This document shows positions 7,666-14,058 of a stretch of DNA of 21,238 bases, piece after piece. Both the position numbers and the translations under genes were made by a program. Numbering within the stretch: position 1 is the stretch's first letter; each line of letters begins with the position of its first letter. Below the pieces are notes generated by a model. That model saw only the letters and a program-made list of their open reading frames with translations, had not been told where the DNA came from and searched no databases. This DNA comes from Leptolinea sp. UBA5203 (lineage in GTDB: Bacteria; Chloroflexota; Anaerolineae; Anaerolineales; Anaerolineaceae): the NCBI GenBank assembly GCA_002412765.1, contig DHVR01000062.1:1-21238 (forward strand). The letters are read 5' to 3'.

Positions 7666-7843
7666 CTGTAGGGGCAAAGCATTTCAAAAAAAGGCTGGGA
7701 AATCACAGCATCATTGAAATGCTTTGCCCTTTCTCGGATGGAACTGCCACAGGATTGTGGAATATCCCGTTTGGCGGGCAGGGCAAAGCATTCGACGGAA
7801 AGGACTGATAATTGAAGCCGTTTCGAATGCTTTGCCCCTACAG
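7666..7843. repeat. Composite inverted-repeat element with four GGGGCAAAGCATT copies
   Basis: Four copies of one motif are arranged in alternating orientation. The outermost pair, CTGTAGGGGCAAAGCATT (7666-7683) and its exact reverse complement (7826-7843), forms 18-bp terminal inverted repeats. Inside, 7672-7687 pairs perfectly with 7714-7729 (16 bp), and 7781-7795 pairs with 7823-7837 (15 bp). The whole can fold as two hairpins or one long one. No coding capacity is seen. This resembles a REP/MITE-like dispersed palindrome. Confidence 0.75.
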
Positions 7844-8034
7844 CGAATGAGGAAATAATCCGATTTTATTCTGGAATTCTCTACTAAAGAGAAGCCTTTC
7901 TGATGGGCTACGGGGATGAAGAATTTCTATTACAGAACCGTTCTCAATCCCCTGCACCAATCCGAAGACCTCTTACACATCCCCCTTTCGTGTGTTTTGT
8001 GTGTTTCGTGGTCTCCTGGATCTGATTTCCCGGA
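7844..8034. repeat. Gene-free stretch with degenerate 9-bp tandem repeat
   Basis: No gene is seen. At 7987-8013 there are three degenerate tandem 9-mers (TTCGTGTGT, TTTGTGTGT, TTCGTGGTC). The rest of this stretch shows no clear structure. The region ends at the promoter of the next operon. Confidence 0.4.
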
Positions 8035-8063
8035 TTGATAAAATAGAACTTTTGTGCTACACT
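8035..8063 (+). promoter_or_regulatory. Extended -10 promoter of the small ORF/radical SAM operon
   Basis: TTGATA (8035-8040), an exactly 17-nt spacer and TACACT (8058-8063), preceded by TGC (the TGn extension), form a good sigma-70-type promoter. Transcription should begin near 8070, about 20 nt before the TTG start of the small gene. Confidence 0.65.
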
Positions 8064-8091
8064 ATGGATATTCATCCATCGGGAGACTGCT

Positions 8092-8325
8092 TTGATTCAG
8101 AATCCGTTTACTCATAAAATCAATACCACGGGTTATGCCTACCAGTGTTATTTGCAGCACAATGCCGGCAGTCATCCGGATGGTTTCATCTCCCCCACAG
8201 ATTGGCTGCGGCTGTGGAACTTGCACCAATGGATGCTAATGGCAGGCCCAGTCCCGAAGAAATCTGAATCTGAAGTTCCCGTTCACCTCAATCTAAAACC
8301 AGCCCGTACGAGCAACCGCCCATGA
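8092..8325 (+). CDS. Small protein (77 aa) coupled to the radical SAM gene, function unknown
   Basis: The frame opens at TTG 8092, 6 nt after GGGAG (8081-8085) and about 20 nt after the predicted transcription start. It ends in an ATGA overlap with the radical SAM gene at 8322. The latter has no ribosome-binding site of its own that I can see, so translation of this small frame probably delivers ribosomes to it. The product is aromatic- and His-rich in its first 50 residues (GYAYQCYLQHNAGSHPDGF, DWLRLWNLHQWML) and then becomes a basic, proline-containing tail. No membrane segment or known domain is recognised. It could be a genuine small partner protein or mainly a translational leader; no upstream in-frame ATG exists. 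Confidence 0.5.
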   Translation: MIQNPFTHKINTTGYAYQCYLQHNAGSHPDGFISPTDWLRLWNLHQWMLMAGPVPKKSESEVPVHLNLKPARTSNRP

Positions 8326-9200
8326 GCCGAGTCATTCCGATCCGCGCCAAGACTTTGGTCAGCCCGGTTAAGCAGCCGGACACCTGGTTTGGGCTGCGTT
8401 ACAACATGAACCTGTATCGCGGCTGCCAGCATCACTGCATTTATTGTGATTCGCGCAGTCTGTGTTATCAAATCGCGGATTTCGATCATGAAATTCTGTA
8501 CAAAGAAAATGCCATTGAGCTGTTAGCCGAAGAGTTATCCCATAAACGCATCAAAGGCACCATCGGCACCGGCTCGATGAACGACCCCTACATGCCGCTG
8601 GAAGCTGAGTTACAGCTCACCCGCAAAGCACTCAAGGTGATTTCAGACTTTCATTTCCCCATCCACATTCTCACCAAAAGTGATCTGGTTTTGCGGGATA
8701 TAGACTTGATTGAGCAGATCCATAGCACGTATGCCGCGGTCAGTTTCACCATCACCGCCGCAGACGATGACCTCTGCGCACGCATTGAACCTGGAGCGCC
8801 GCCCTCCAGCCGGCGCTTTGCCGCCATGAGTCAATTCGCCCAGCGCGGTATCCTCAGCGGGGTATTACTGATGCCCATCTTGCCCTTCATCAATGATGAC
8901 CGGCAAAATTTGGAAACCCTGCTGCGCATGGCGGAGGATCACGGCGCGAGCTATGTGCTGCCCGCCCTAGGTGTCACTCTGCGGGACAGGCAGCGTCAGT
9001 ATTTTTATGCCATGCTGGATAAACAGTTCCCGGGGATGCGCGGCAAATACGAAAGGAAATTCGGCGACCAGATGTACTGTCCCGCCAACCACGTCTGGGA
9101 GATGGAAGAATGGGTCACCGATTTATGCTTGAAACTTAACCTGCCGACAAAAATGCCGGTCTATCAAGCCCAAAGCATTAAACAGTTGGCGTTGTTTTAG
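8322..9200 (+). CDS. SPL-family radical SAM protein
   Basis: The 292-residue protein has the radical SAM cluster motif Cys35-x3-Cys39-x2-Cys42 (GCQHHCIYCDS), which binds a 4Fe-4S cluster and S-adenosylmethionine. The flanking sequence (PDTWFGLRYNMNLYRGC, then GTGSMNDPYMPLE and ILTKSDLVLRD) is characteristic of the spore-photoproduct-lyase-like/Rv2578c-type group, which is widespread in non-sporulating bacteria. True SPL repairs thymine dimers, but members of this wider group are mostly uncharacterised, so DNA repair should not be assumed. The start ATG 8322 overlaps the stop of the small frame (ATGA). The gene is followed by a degenerate repeat, not by a further gene. Length and motifs appear complete. 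Confidence 0.9.
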   Translation: MSRVIPIRAKTLVSPVKQPDTWFGLRYNMNLYRGCQHHCIYCDSRSLCYQIADFDHEILYKENAIELLAEELSHKRIKGTIGTGSMNDPYMPLEAELQLTRKALKVISDFHFPIHILTKSDLVLRDIDLIEQIHSTYAAVSFTITAADDDLCARIEPGAPPSSRRFAAMSQFAQRGILSGVLLMPILPFINDDRQNLETLLRMAEDHGASYVLPALGVTLRDRQRQYFYAMLDKQFPGMRGKYERKFGDQMYCPANHVWEMEEWVTDLCLKLNLPTKMPVYQAQSIKQLALF

Positions 9201-9213
9201 AGTGGATAATGAC

Positions 9214-9365
9214 TCCCACCCGGCCTCCCCACCCAAGGGCGTGCTTCGCGACCAAAATTCTGAAAAACGAATTTTAGGGGAGGAGGTCTTCAATGTTAAT
9301 GTGTGTTTTTTGGAAGATTTTCTTCTTCCGTATTTTCTCTTTTTAGAAAAATGGAGAGGACGGGT
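9214..9365. repeat. Degenerate CCCCC-AAAATTC hairpin repeat, copy A
   Basis: This stretch contains AAAATTC-TGAAAAAC-GAATTTT (9254-9275) followed by AGGGGAGG. At its far end TATTTTCTCTTTTTAGAAAA and ATGGAGAGG match the second half of the repeat at 12320-12460. Its left part (GTGCTTCGCGACCAAAATTC) matches the reverse complement of the repeat at 12886-12967. It fills the gap between the radical SAM gene and the convergent ABC-2 permease and may act as their terminator. Confidence 0.65.
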
Positions 9366-9377
9366 AATGATTCTTTT

Positions 9378-10109
9378 CTACAAATCTGCGATCAGTTGAT
9401 TCCGTTTGAACTTGCTTCTGGCAATACGGTATAAGACCAACACCGCCGCCAACTGCACAGCAAAAGCATAAGGGATACTGGCAATCAACATTTTCTCCAA
9501 ATCAGGAGCCTGAGCTGTGAATTGTGCCAGGGTATCCTTTGGCAGCACTTGCACCAGGATAAAAGGCAAGAGCCAGATCCCCAGCATGGATATGCTCAAA
9601 CGCTGATAAGCCTGCCGGACGGTCTGTGCTTTCAGAGATACCAGTACCCCCAAACAACTGAACAAAAAGAACATCAGCAGTAACCCCGCCAAAGACAACC
9701 CAAAGGTCAAGCCGTCATAAAACATCAGGCTGGGCCCCGGATGGGCAATATTGAGCGCCACCGCGGCAATTAACAAACTGACTACGGATATGCCCCAACT
9801 GTACAAGACACTGGCCAGGATTTTTCCCAGCAAAATGGCCTCATCCGGCAGGCGTGTGGCCAGCAGCGTTTCCAGGGTATGCCGTTCGCGTTCACCGGCA
9901 AAGGCATCCGTGGTAAATCCGATGGTGGTAAACATGGGCAGCCACATCCAGACCAGAAAAGCCGGGGATTGCAGCCAATCCAGCCCGGTAATCAGCGGCA
10001 TGTAGATTCCCAACAACCCCAGCATGATCATGTTCTGCATCTTAGTCGTGCGGGTATTATTAAATTTATAGAGTTCTTTCCAAATAACAGTTTGTAAATC
10101 GCGGATCAT
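9378..10109 (-). CDS. ABC-2 type transporter permease
   Basis: The 243-residue integral membrane protein has about six predicted helices (for example MIMLGLLGIYMPLITGL, ILASVLYSWGISVVSLLIAAVAL, LTFGLSLAGLLLMFFLFSCLGVLVSL). The cytoplasmic segment DAFAGERERHTLETLLATRLPDEAILLGKI is the classic ABC-2 signature (GE+..GTLE.LL..P.S....+..GK). Together with the ATPase encoded just upstream (ATGA overlap at 10106-10109) it forms an exporter, possibly as a homodimer because there is one permease gene. The substrate is unknown; drugs, Na+ or envelope components are known for relatives. It is the last gene of a four-gene operon and ends 12 bp from the repeat at 9214-9365. Confidence 0.9.
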   Translation of the reverse strand: MIRDLQTVIWKELYKFNNTRTTKMQNMIMLGLLGIYMPLITGLDWLQSPAFLVWMWLPMFTTIGFTTDAFAGERERHTLETLLATRLPDEAILLGKILASVLYSWGISVVSLLIAAVALNIAHPGPSLMFYDGLTFGLSLAGLLLMFFLFSCLGVLVSLKAQTVRQAYQRLSISMLGIWLLPFILVQVLPKDTLAQFTAQAPDLEKMLIASIPYAFAVQLAAVLVLYRIARSKFKRNQLIADL

Positions 10110-11032
10110 TTTTCCACCTCCACCAGGGATAAAAATGCCTGTTCGAGGGATTTTTTATCCTTGTATATTTCTTCCACTTTAACGCCCTGGGTAACCAGAT
10201 AACCGACCACATCTGCCGCGCTCACCGCTGGCAGCAATTCCACCACCCAATGATCATTTTCATGTTGAATCGTTCGCACCAACTGGTTTTGAATTAATCC
10301 CTCTTTCACTACATCGGAGATCGGATCGCTGACCACATGATAGCGGTGATTCTCATTCCTGGCGCGTAATTCATCGGCTGTTCCGCTGGCCACCACAATC
10401 CCCTGGTGCAGCACACCAATTTGCGTGCAGATCAATTCTGCCTCATACAAATTATGGGTGGTCAGGAAAATCGTGACCTGTTCCTCTTTCGCCAACTGTT
10501 GGAATTGTTCCCGCAGGGCAGCCGAAGTGGCCACATCCATGCCGGAGGTGGGTTCGTCCAGAAAGAGCAGACGGGGCTCGTGTAAAAGCGCCCGGGCAAC
10601 GGCCAGTTTTTTCTTCATGCCATGGCTCCATTCGCCGGGGAGTTCATTTCTGCGTTCCCACAGCTCCAGGGAACCCAGCAGGGATTTAATGCGCTCGTCA
10701 GTTTTTTGGGCCGGCAGATGCCAGATTTTTGCGAAATATCTCAGATTATCCAGGGCCGAAAGACGCTCATACAACCCATGATGTTCCAGCAAAGCCCCGG
10801 ATTTCGCCCGAATTTGATCCGCCTGAGTTTGCAAATCATGCCCCAGAATCATGGCTGAGCCGCCATCCGGCTTGATCAAGCCCAGAAGGATACGAATGGT
10901 GGTTGTCTTTCCAGCGCCATTGGCGCCCAGAAAACCGTAGATTTCGCCTTCTTCCACTTGGATATTCAATCCCTTCAGCACCGCATGGTCCTGAAAGCTG
11001 CGAGTAATTTGTTTTGTTTCAATCGCTTTCAT
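10106..11032 (-). CDS. ABC-2 type transporter ATP-binding protein
   Basis: The 308-residue ATPase has Walker A GANGAGKTT (36-44), the signature variant WSHGM (135-139) and Walker B LLFLDEP (155-161). The switch histidine is in LTTHNLYEAE. The 'SHGMKKKLAVARALLHEP' form of the signature is typical of the NatA/CcmA/drug-exporter (DRA) group paired with ABC-2 permeases. A C-terminal extension of about 90 residues after the nucleotide-binding domain is also usual for that group. Both ends are coupled: its ATG overlaps the regulator stop (11029-11032), and its stop overlaps the permease start. It powers the adjacent permease; substrate not known. Confidence 0.93.
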   Translation of the reverse strand: MKAIETKQITRSFQDHAVLKGLNIQVEEGEIYGFLGANGAGKTTTIRILLGLIKPDGGSAMILGHDLQTQADQIRAKSGALLEHHGLYERLSALDNLRYFAKIWHLPAQKTDERIKSLLGSLELWERRNELPGEWSHGMKKKLAVARALLHEPRLLFLDEPTSGMDVATSAALREQFQQLAKEEQVTIFLTTHNLYEAELICTQIGVLHQGIVVASGTADELRARNENHRYHVVSDPISDVVKEGLIQNQLVRTIQHENDHWVVELLPAVSAADVVGYLVTQGVKVEEIYKDKKSLEQAFLSLVEVEK

Positions 11033-11355
11033 TTTTGATTCCTCGTTTGATTAAACTTCATCACCAGTTCTATTTGTTTTAAATATGTTTCAAAAACCGC
11101 TCGCCCGGTCTCAGTAAGGCTGCATAGCGTGCGGGATTTTTTATCCAGGAAAATTTTCTCTATCTTTACGTAGGCCGCGCTTTCCAATTTGATCAAGTGG
11201 GAGGATAAATTTCCTTTGGTCAGACCGGTCTCATGCATCAGATACAGAAAATCAGCCTCTTCCAGCGCATATAAGATGGAAACAATTGCCAACCGCGCCG
11301 GTTCATGAATCAAACGATCCACATCGTTCAGATTGCGCAGGGATTCATCCGGCAT
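11029..11355 (-). CDS. Winged-helix transcriptional regulator (MarR/ArsR-like, HTH_34 type)
   Basis: The 108-residue product is one winged-helix domain. Helices run from VDRLIHEPARLAIVSILY, the recognition helix is in GLTKGNLSSHLIKLE, and the wing is YVKIEKIFLDKKSRTLCSLTETGRAVF. This order and the 'LT..GR.AF..Y' end match the small winged-helix family often found beside ABC-2 exporters. Start choice: the frame runs back to 11406, but AGGAG lies about 7 nt ahead of ATG 11355 and the longer start would overlap the upstream gene by over 60 bp. With 11355 the overlap is 11 bp. It is the second gene of the operon and a good candidate to bind the repeated operator at 11995-12021. Confidence 0.88.
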   Translation of the reverse strand: MPDESLRNLNDVDRLIHEPARLAIVSILYALEEADFLYLMHETGLTKGNLSSHLIKLESAAYVKIEKIFLDKKSRTLCSLTETGRAVFETYLKQIELVMKFNQTRNQK

Positions 11356-11980
11356 CCTCGTCTCCTTCCAGTACTGGATATCGGCGCAAGTAGCGCAGGA
11401 AAACAATCAGCCCTGTTAAGATGAAGATGCAGCCCAACCCGCCAAAAAACCAGGCGTACAAACTCCCTGCGCGAAACGGAATCCAGTTCATCAACAAACC
11501 CCATATAAATGCGAGAAACCCCATAGTATAGTAGCGCACCACACCGGTAAAATAAGCCACATAAATCAGACAAGACATCATAATCAGGGCTATCACGGTC
11601 CACTGGGCAGTGGGCCCTAAATAGGCCAGGGCCAAATTGACCAGGAGCGATGTGAGAGTTCCTATTCCTATTGCCATGAAAATTCTTCGCTTTCGTGATG
11701 TGGCCCGCTTATTGGGATATTTGACATAACCCGTTCGTGGAAAAGTAATCCGCTCTTTCACCCAGAGTAGCCCTTTATTGACTGCCAGAAAGCCCACCAG
11801 GATGAAGGCAATGCCAAGAAAAGCAGCCACAACACCCCAGTCCAAGGAGTCAAAGAATAGGATAAGAAAATGATACGCCGTCAACAACCCCAGTTGAAGA
11901 CCAAAAGCTATCTCGGCCAGTCCATCAATCCACCAATACTGGCGGGTGCGTTTTGTATAGTCAGATATCGATGTATTCAT
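11345..11980 (-). CDS. Multi-pass membrane protein heading the ABC-2 operon, function unknown
   Basis: The 211-residue protein has about six predicted transmembrane helices, grouped as two after a short N-terminal cytoplasmic stretch (IAFGLQLGLLTAYHFLILFF, WGVVAAFLGIAFILVGFLAV), a basic loop (KERITFPRTGYVKYPNKRATSRKRR), then four more. No transporter or enzyme motif is recognised. AGGAGG sits 4 nt ahead of ATG 11980, close but strong. It is the first gene of the operon, transcribed from the promoter at 12019-12047, and its last codons overlap the regulator gene. It may be a sensor or a third membrane part of the transporter. This is inferred from position only. Confidence 0.8.
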   Translation of the reverse strand: MNTSISDYTKRTRQYWWIDGLAEIAFGLQLGLLTAYHFLILFFDSLDWGVVAAFLGIAFILVGFLAVNKGLLWVKERITFPRTGYVKYPNKRATSRKRRIFMAIGIGTLTSLLVNLALAYLGPTAQWTVIALIMMSCLIYVAYFTGVVRYYTMGFLAFIWGLLMNWIPFRAGSLYAWFFGGLGCIFILTGLIVFLRYLRRYPVLEGDEDAG

Positions 11981-11994
11981 ACAACCTCCTCAAT

Positions 11995-12047
11995 GGTTTG
12001 TATTGCAAACCGGTTTGTATTATCCATCATAAGAAGCTGTTTGTCAA
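11995..12047 (-). promoter_or_regulatory. Near-consensus promoter with repeated operator, ABC-2 operon
   Basis: On the minus strand TTGACA (plus 12042-12047), a 17-nt spacer and GATAAT (plus 12019-12024) form a strong sigma-70-type promoter. Over and just past the -10, GGTTTGTATT occurs twice as a direct repeat 17 bp apart (11995-12004, 12012-12021). Between them CAAACCGGTTTG (12006-12017) is a perfect 12-bp palindrome. The layout fits repression by a dimer bound near the start point, plausibly the operon's own winged-helix protein. Confidence 0.75.
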
Positions 12048-12140
12048 GGGTAAAAAAAACGACTGGTCGATAAACCCAGCCGCCTCATCTTCAACCAGTT
12101 TTTTTCTAATATTGCAAATTCAAAAATTCCTCTTTGCTCA
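12048..12140 (-). pseudogene. Duplicated 3' tail and terminator of lplA
   Basis: Bases 12106-12140 match 13025-13059, the last codons of lplA, with one mismatch in 35. They read SKEEFLNLQY-stop on the minus strand against SKEEFLNLLY-stop in the intact gene. The similarity continues into the terminator: CGACTGG (12060-12066) pairs with CCAGCCG (12076-12082) before a run of eight A's (plus strand 12052-12059), matching the layout at 12971-13000. The rest of this gene copy is absent: beyond 12140 lies a repeat. It sits right beside the ABC-2 promoter. Confidence 0.75.
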
Positions 12141-12145
12141 TGGTC

Positions 12146-12187
12146 AGAGGCGCCGCACCGAGCTAAGCCGAGTGATTTGGGTGGGGT
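12146..12187. repeat. Partial repeat, right end of the 12320-12460 type (copy D)
   Basis: GAGGCGCCGCACCGAGC is followed by a short variable piece and GATTTGGGTGGGGT. It matches 12419-12460 in the same orientation with a few changes, so it is a direct repeat of the right end of copy B. Both copies lie within the island between the duplicated lplA tails. Confidence 0.6.
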
Positions 12188-12319
12188 GAAATACACAGAT
12201 TAATTAAATATTCAGGCTATGGTGATCGTTTGTTATTTAGCACGAAATCTTTCTAACTCTTTGTTTAATTCAGGTAAAACGCTGCTTGATATTGGAAAGC
12301 TGTTCCTGTCTTGCGTAGT
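12188..12319. other. Short spacer with a possible truncated gene end
   Basis: No full gene is seen. On the minus strand a frame ending at 12233 reads ...FPISSSVLPELNKELERFRAK-stop from about 12300, which looks like the helical C-terminus of a protein cut off by the repeat at 12320. No family is recognised and the match may be accidental. Confidence 0.2.
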
Positions 12320-12460
12320 CACCCCCTCTAAATCTCCCCCAAAATTCTGAAAAGCGAATTTTAGGGGAGACTTCGTTAAACAAGTCCTCCCTATTTTTCG
12401 CTTTTCAGAAAAATGGGGAGGCGCCGCACCGAGCAACGCCGAGGTGATTTAGGTGGGGTT
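12320..12460. repeat. Hairpin-in-palindrome repeat, copy B (most complete)
   Basis: Two arms of about 40 nt (12333-12373 and 12382-12421) are inverted copies of each other around CGTTAAAC. Each arm is itself a hairpin: AAAATTC (12341-12347) with GAATTTT (12356-12362) around loop TGAAAAGC, and ATTTTTC (12393-12399) with GAAAAAT (12408-12414) around the complementary loop GCTTTTCA. The outer ends, ACCCCCTCTAAATC and GATTTAGGTGGGGT, are also inverted, with an extra GC-rich block in the right one. Confidence 0.75.
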
Positions 12461-12519
12461 ACCATACTAAACAATAAATGATGTAAGATATTGTCAAACT
12501 GTATATTCTGGAGAATATC

Positions 12520-12867
12520 ATGCATCAGCGCACAACAGCAAAGACATTTCACCACGCCCGCGAATTGAGGCGCAATCTAACGGAAGCCGAACAGAAGTTA
12601 TGGCAGGCGATCCGATATGGTCAAATGTGTGGTGTTCATTTTCGGCGCCAACATGCGATTGGTCCGTTTATTGCTGATTTCTGCGTCCCGACAAAAAAGC
12701 TGATCCTTGAAGTAGATGGAGGTCAGTATGTGGAGCAGCAGGAATATGATGCGGATCGTACTGCCTATCTGAATGAGAAAGGCTACCGCGTGTTGCGTTT
12801 CTGGAATCATGAGGTGATGAAGGAATTGGGTGCTGTTTTGGAAGTGGTCCGTCAGGCGGTGGAGTGA
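12520..12867 (+). CDS. DUF559 protein, Vsr-like PD-(D/E)xK endonuclease fold
   Basis: The 115-residue protein is a stand-alone DUF559 domain of normal length. It opens with a helix (ARELRRNLTEAEQKLWQAIR) and FRRQHAIGPFIADFC, then the core KLILEVDGGQYVEQQEYDADRTAYLNEKGYRVLRFWNHEV. The likely catalytic set is Asp53 and the Glu64-x-Asp66 pair. The ending 'YRVLRFWN' is the same element seen in very short patch repair (Vsr) endonucleases. Most relatives have GGQH or GSQH where this one has Gly-Gly-Gln-Tyr (from memory of the family, not a search). GGAGA lies about 6 nt ahead of ATG 12520. It stands alone, enclosed by repeats on both sides. Biological role of stand-alone DUF559 proteins is unknown; nuclease activity is inferred. 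Confidence 0.9.
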   Translation: MHQRTTAKTFHHARELRRNLTEAEQKLWQAIRYGQMCGVHFRRQHAIGPFIADFCVPTKKLILEVDGGQYVEQQEYDADRTAYLNEKGYRVLRFWNHEVMKELGAVLEVVRQAVE

Positions 12868-12885
12868 TTTCGTGGTTGATTGTTA

Positions 12886-12967
12886 CACCCCCTTTAAATC
12901 TCCCCCAAAAATCGCTTTTCAGAATTTTGGTCGCGCAGAACACCTTGCATAGGGAGGTACAGGATGG
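12886..12967. repeat. CCCCC-AAAATC hairpin repeat, copy C, opposite loop orientation
   Basis: CACCCCCTTTAAATCTCCCC is followed by AAAAATC-GCTTTTCA-GAATTTT (12907-12928), where the loop is the reverse complement of that in the left arm of copy B. The next bases (TGGTCGCGCAGAACACC) match the reverse complement of copy A. It lies 18 bp after the DUF559 stop and adjoins the lplA terminator. Confidence 0.65.
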
Positions 12968-12970
12968 GAT

Positions 12971-13000
12971 AAAAAAACGGCTGGTCAACAATCCCAGCCG
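12971..13000 (-). terminator. Intrinsic terminator of lplA
   Basis: On the minus strand CGGCTGG (plus 12994-13000) pairs with CCAGCCG (plus 12978-12984) and is followed by seven T's (plus-strand A's 12971-12977). It lies 25 bp past the lplA stop and is a textbook intrinsic terminator. Confidence 0.9.
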
Positions 13001-13024
13001 CTTTGTATACAAGCAAGTCTAACC

Positions 13025-14014
13025 CTAATATAGCAAATTCAAAAATTCCTCTTTGCTCAATCCACCAAAGTACCTGGAGATATCCAACCCAGCCAAAGCT
13101 TGAGCCAGGGATTCCGGCTTGTACTGTACCCCCGTCAGGGCCTGTTCCACATCCGACACTTCTCCCTGTCCCAGAAAATCCCCATAGATCTTAATGGATT
13201 GAATCTCGCCATGCTGGACATCAATGCAGGCTTCCACTTCACCCATAGGGAAACGGTTGCTTTTCAGGATATTAAAATCCGGGTTTCTTCCAAAGTTCCA
13301 ATCCCAACTACGATAGCGTTCTTCAACGAGGGCATGAATCCCTTCCCAGTCTGCTGGGGTGAGATGATATTGGGTAATCTCAGGCTCATCCCGGAAAATC
13401 CCGTGCAAAATCCGTTCGCGAAACGCCAGCGTATCCATGGACTCGGCCATAAATTCCGAAATATTAGCCACCCGGCTGCGCACGGATTTGATACCTTTGG
13501 CTTCAATCTTGTTCATCTTCACATTCAAGGAAGCCGCCACCTGAGAAAGATCGGATTTGAATAACAAAGTCCCATGGCTGAACATGCGTTTCTGCGTGGT
13601 GTACTGGGCATTGCCGGAAATCTTGCGCCCATCCGCCAGAATGTCATTGCGGCCGTTCAGTTCCGCCGGCACGCCTATTTCATTCAACACCCGGATCACG
13701 GGTGCGGTAAACTTGGCAAAATTGCGGAAATTTCCCGCTTCATTGTTGCTGATAAAACTAAAATTCAAGTTCCCCAAATCATGATAAACGGCTCCCCCGC
13801 CAGACAATCGCCGCACGACATGAATGCCGTGCTCTTTTACATACTCATGATTGATTTCCGCCAGGGTATTCTGGCTGCGGCCGATAATGATACTGGGTTC
13901 ATTAATATAAAAAAGTAAAATATCTTCCTGTGTCTCAAAATTGCGCAGCAGATATTCTTCAATGGCCAGGTTAATGTGCGGGTCATTAATTTTTTCGTTA
14001 TCCACAAAAATCAT
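13025..14014 (-). CDS. lplA: Lipoate-protein ligase A
   Basis: The 329-residue protein activates free lipoate with ATP and attaches it to a lysine of lipoyl domains in 2-oxoacid dehydrogenases or the glycine cleavage H protein. The lipoate-binding motif RRLSGGGAVYHD is at residues 68-79, and the catalytic lysine is probably Lys131 in GRKISGNAQY. A C-terminal accessory domain (from about residue 250: FNILKSNRFPMGEVEACIDVQHGEIQSIKIYGDF) is present, so it should be able to do both steps alone, like the E. coli enzyme of similar length. AGGAG lies about 6 nt ahead of ATG 14014. Its tail and terminator are duplicated at 12048-12140. It appears to be a single-gene unit with its own promoter and terminator. 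Confidence 0.95.
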   Translation of the reverse strand: MIFVDNEKINDPHINLAIEEYLLRNFETQEDILLFYINEPSIIIGRSQNTLAEINHEYVKEHGIHVVRRLSGGGAVYHDLGNLNFSFISNNEAGNFRNFAKFTAPVIRVLNEIGVPAELNGRNDILADGRKISGNAQYTTQKRMFSHGTLLFKSDLSQVAASLNVKMNKIEAKGIKSVRSRVANISEFMAESMDTLAFRERILHGIFRDEPEITQYHLTPADWEGIHALVEERYRSWDWNFGRNPDFNILKSNRFPMGEVEACIDVQHGEIQSIKIYGDFLGQGEVSDVEQALTGVQYKPESLAQALAGLDISRYFGGLSKEEFLNLLY

Positions 14015-14058
14015 CAGATTCTCCTACAAAAAACGCTAAATCGATAAAGAATGGTCTG

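Noticed and set aside
7666..7843. CRISPR-like array
   Set aside because: Motif copies alternate in orientation and spacing is irregular; there are no equal spacers and no cas genes nearby.
9202..9399. 65-codon plus-strand frame after the radical SAM gene
   Set aside because: It lies almost wholly within the degenerate repeat, has no ribosome-binding site and overlaps the convergent permease gene.
12598..13012. Minus-strand frames across the DUF559 gene and copy C
   Set aside because: They are antisense to a well-supported coding gene and cross repeat and terminator sequence.
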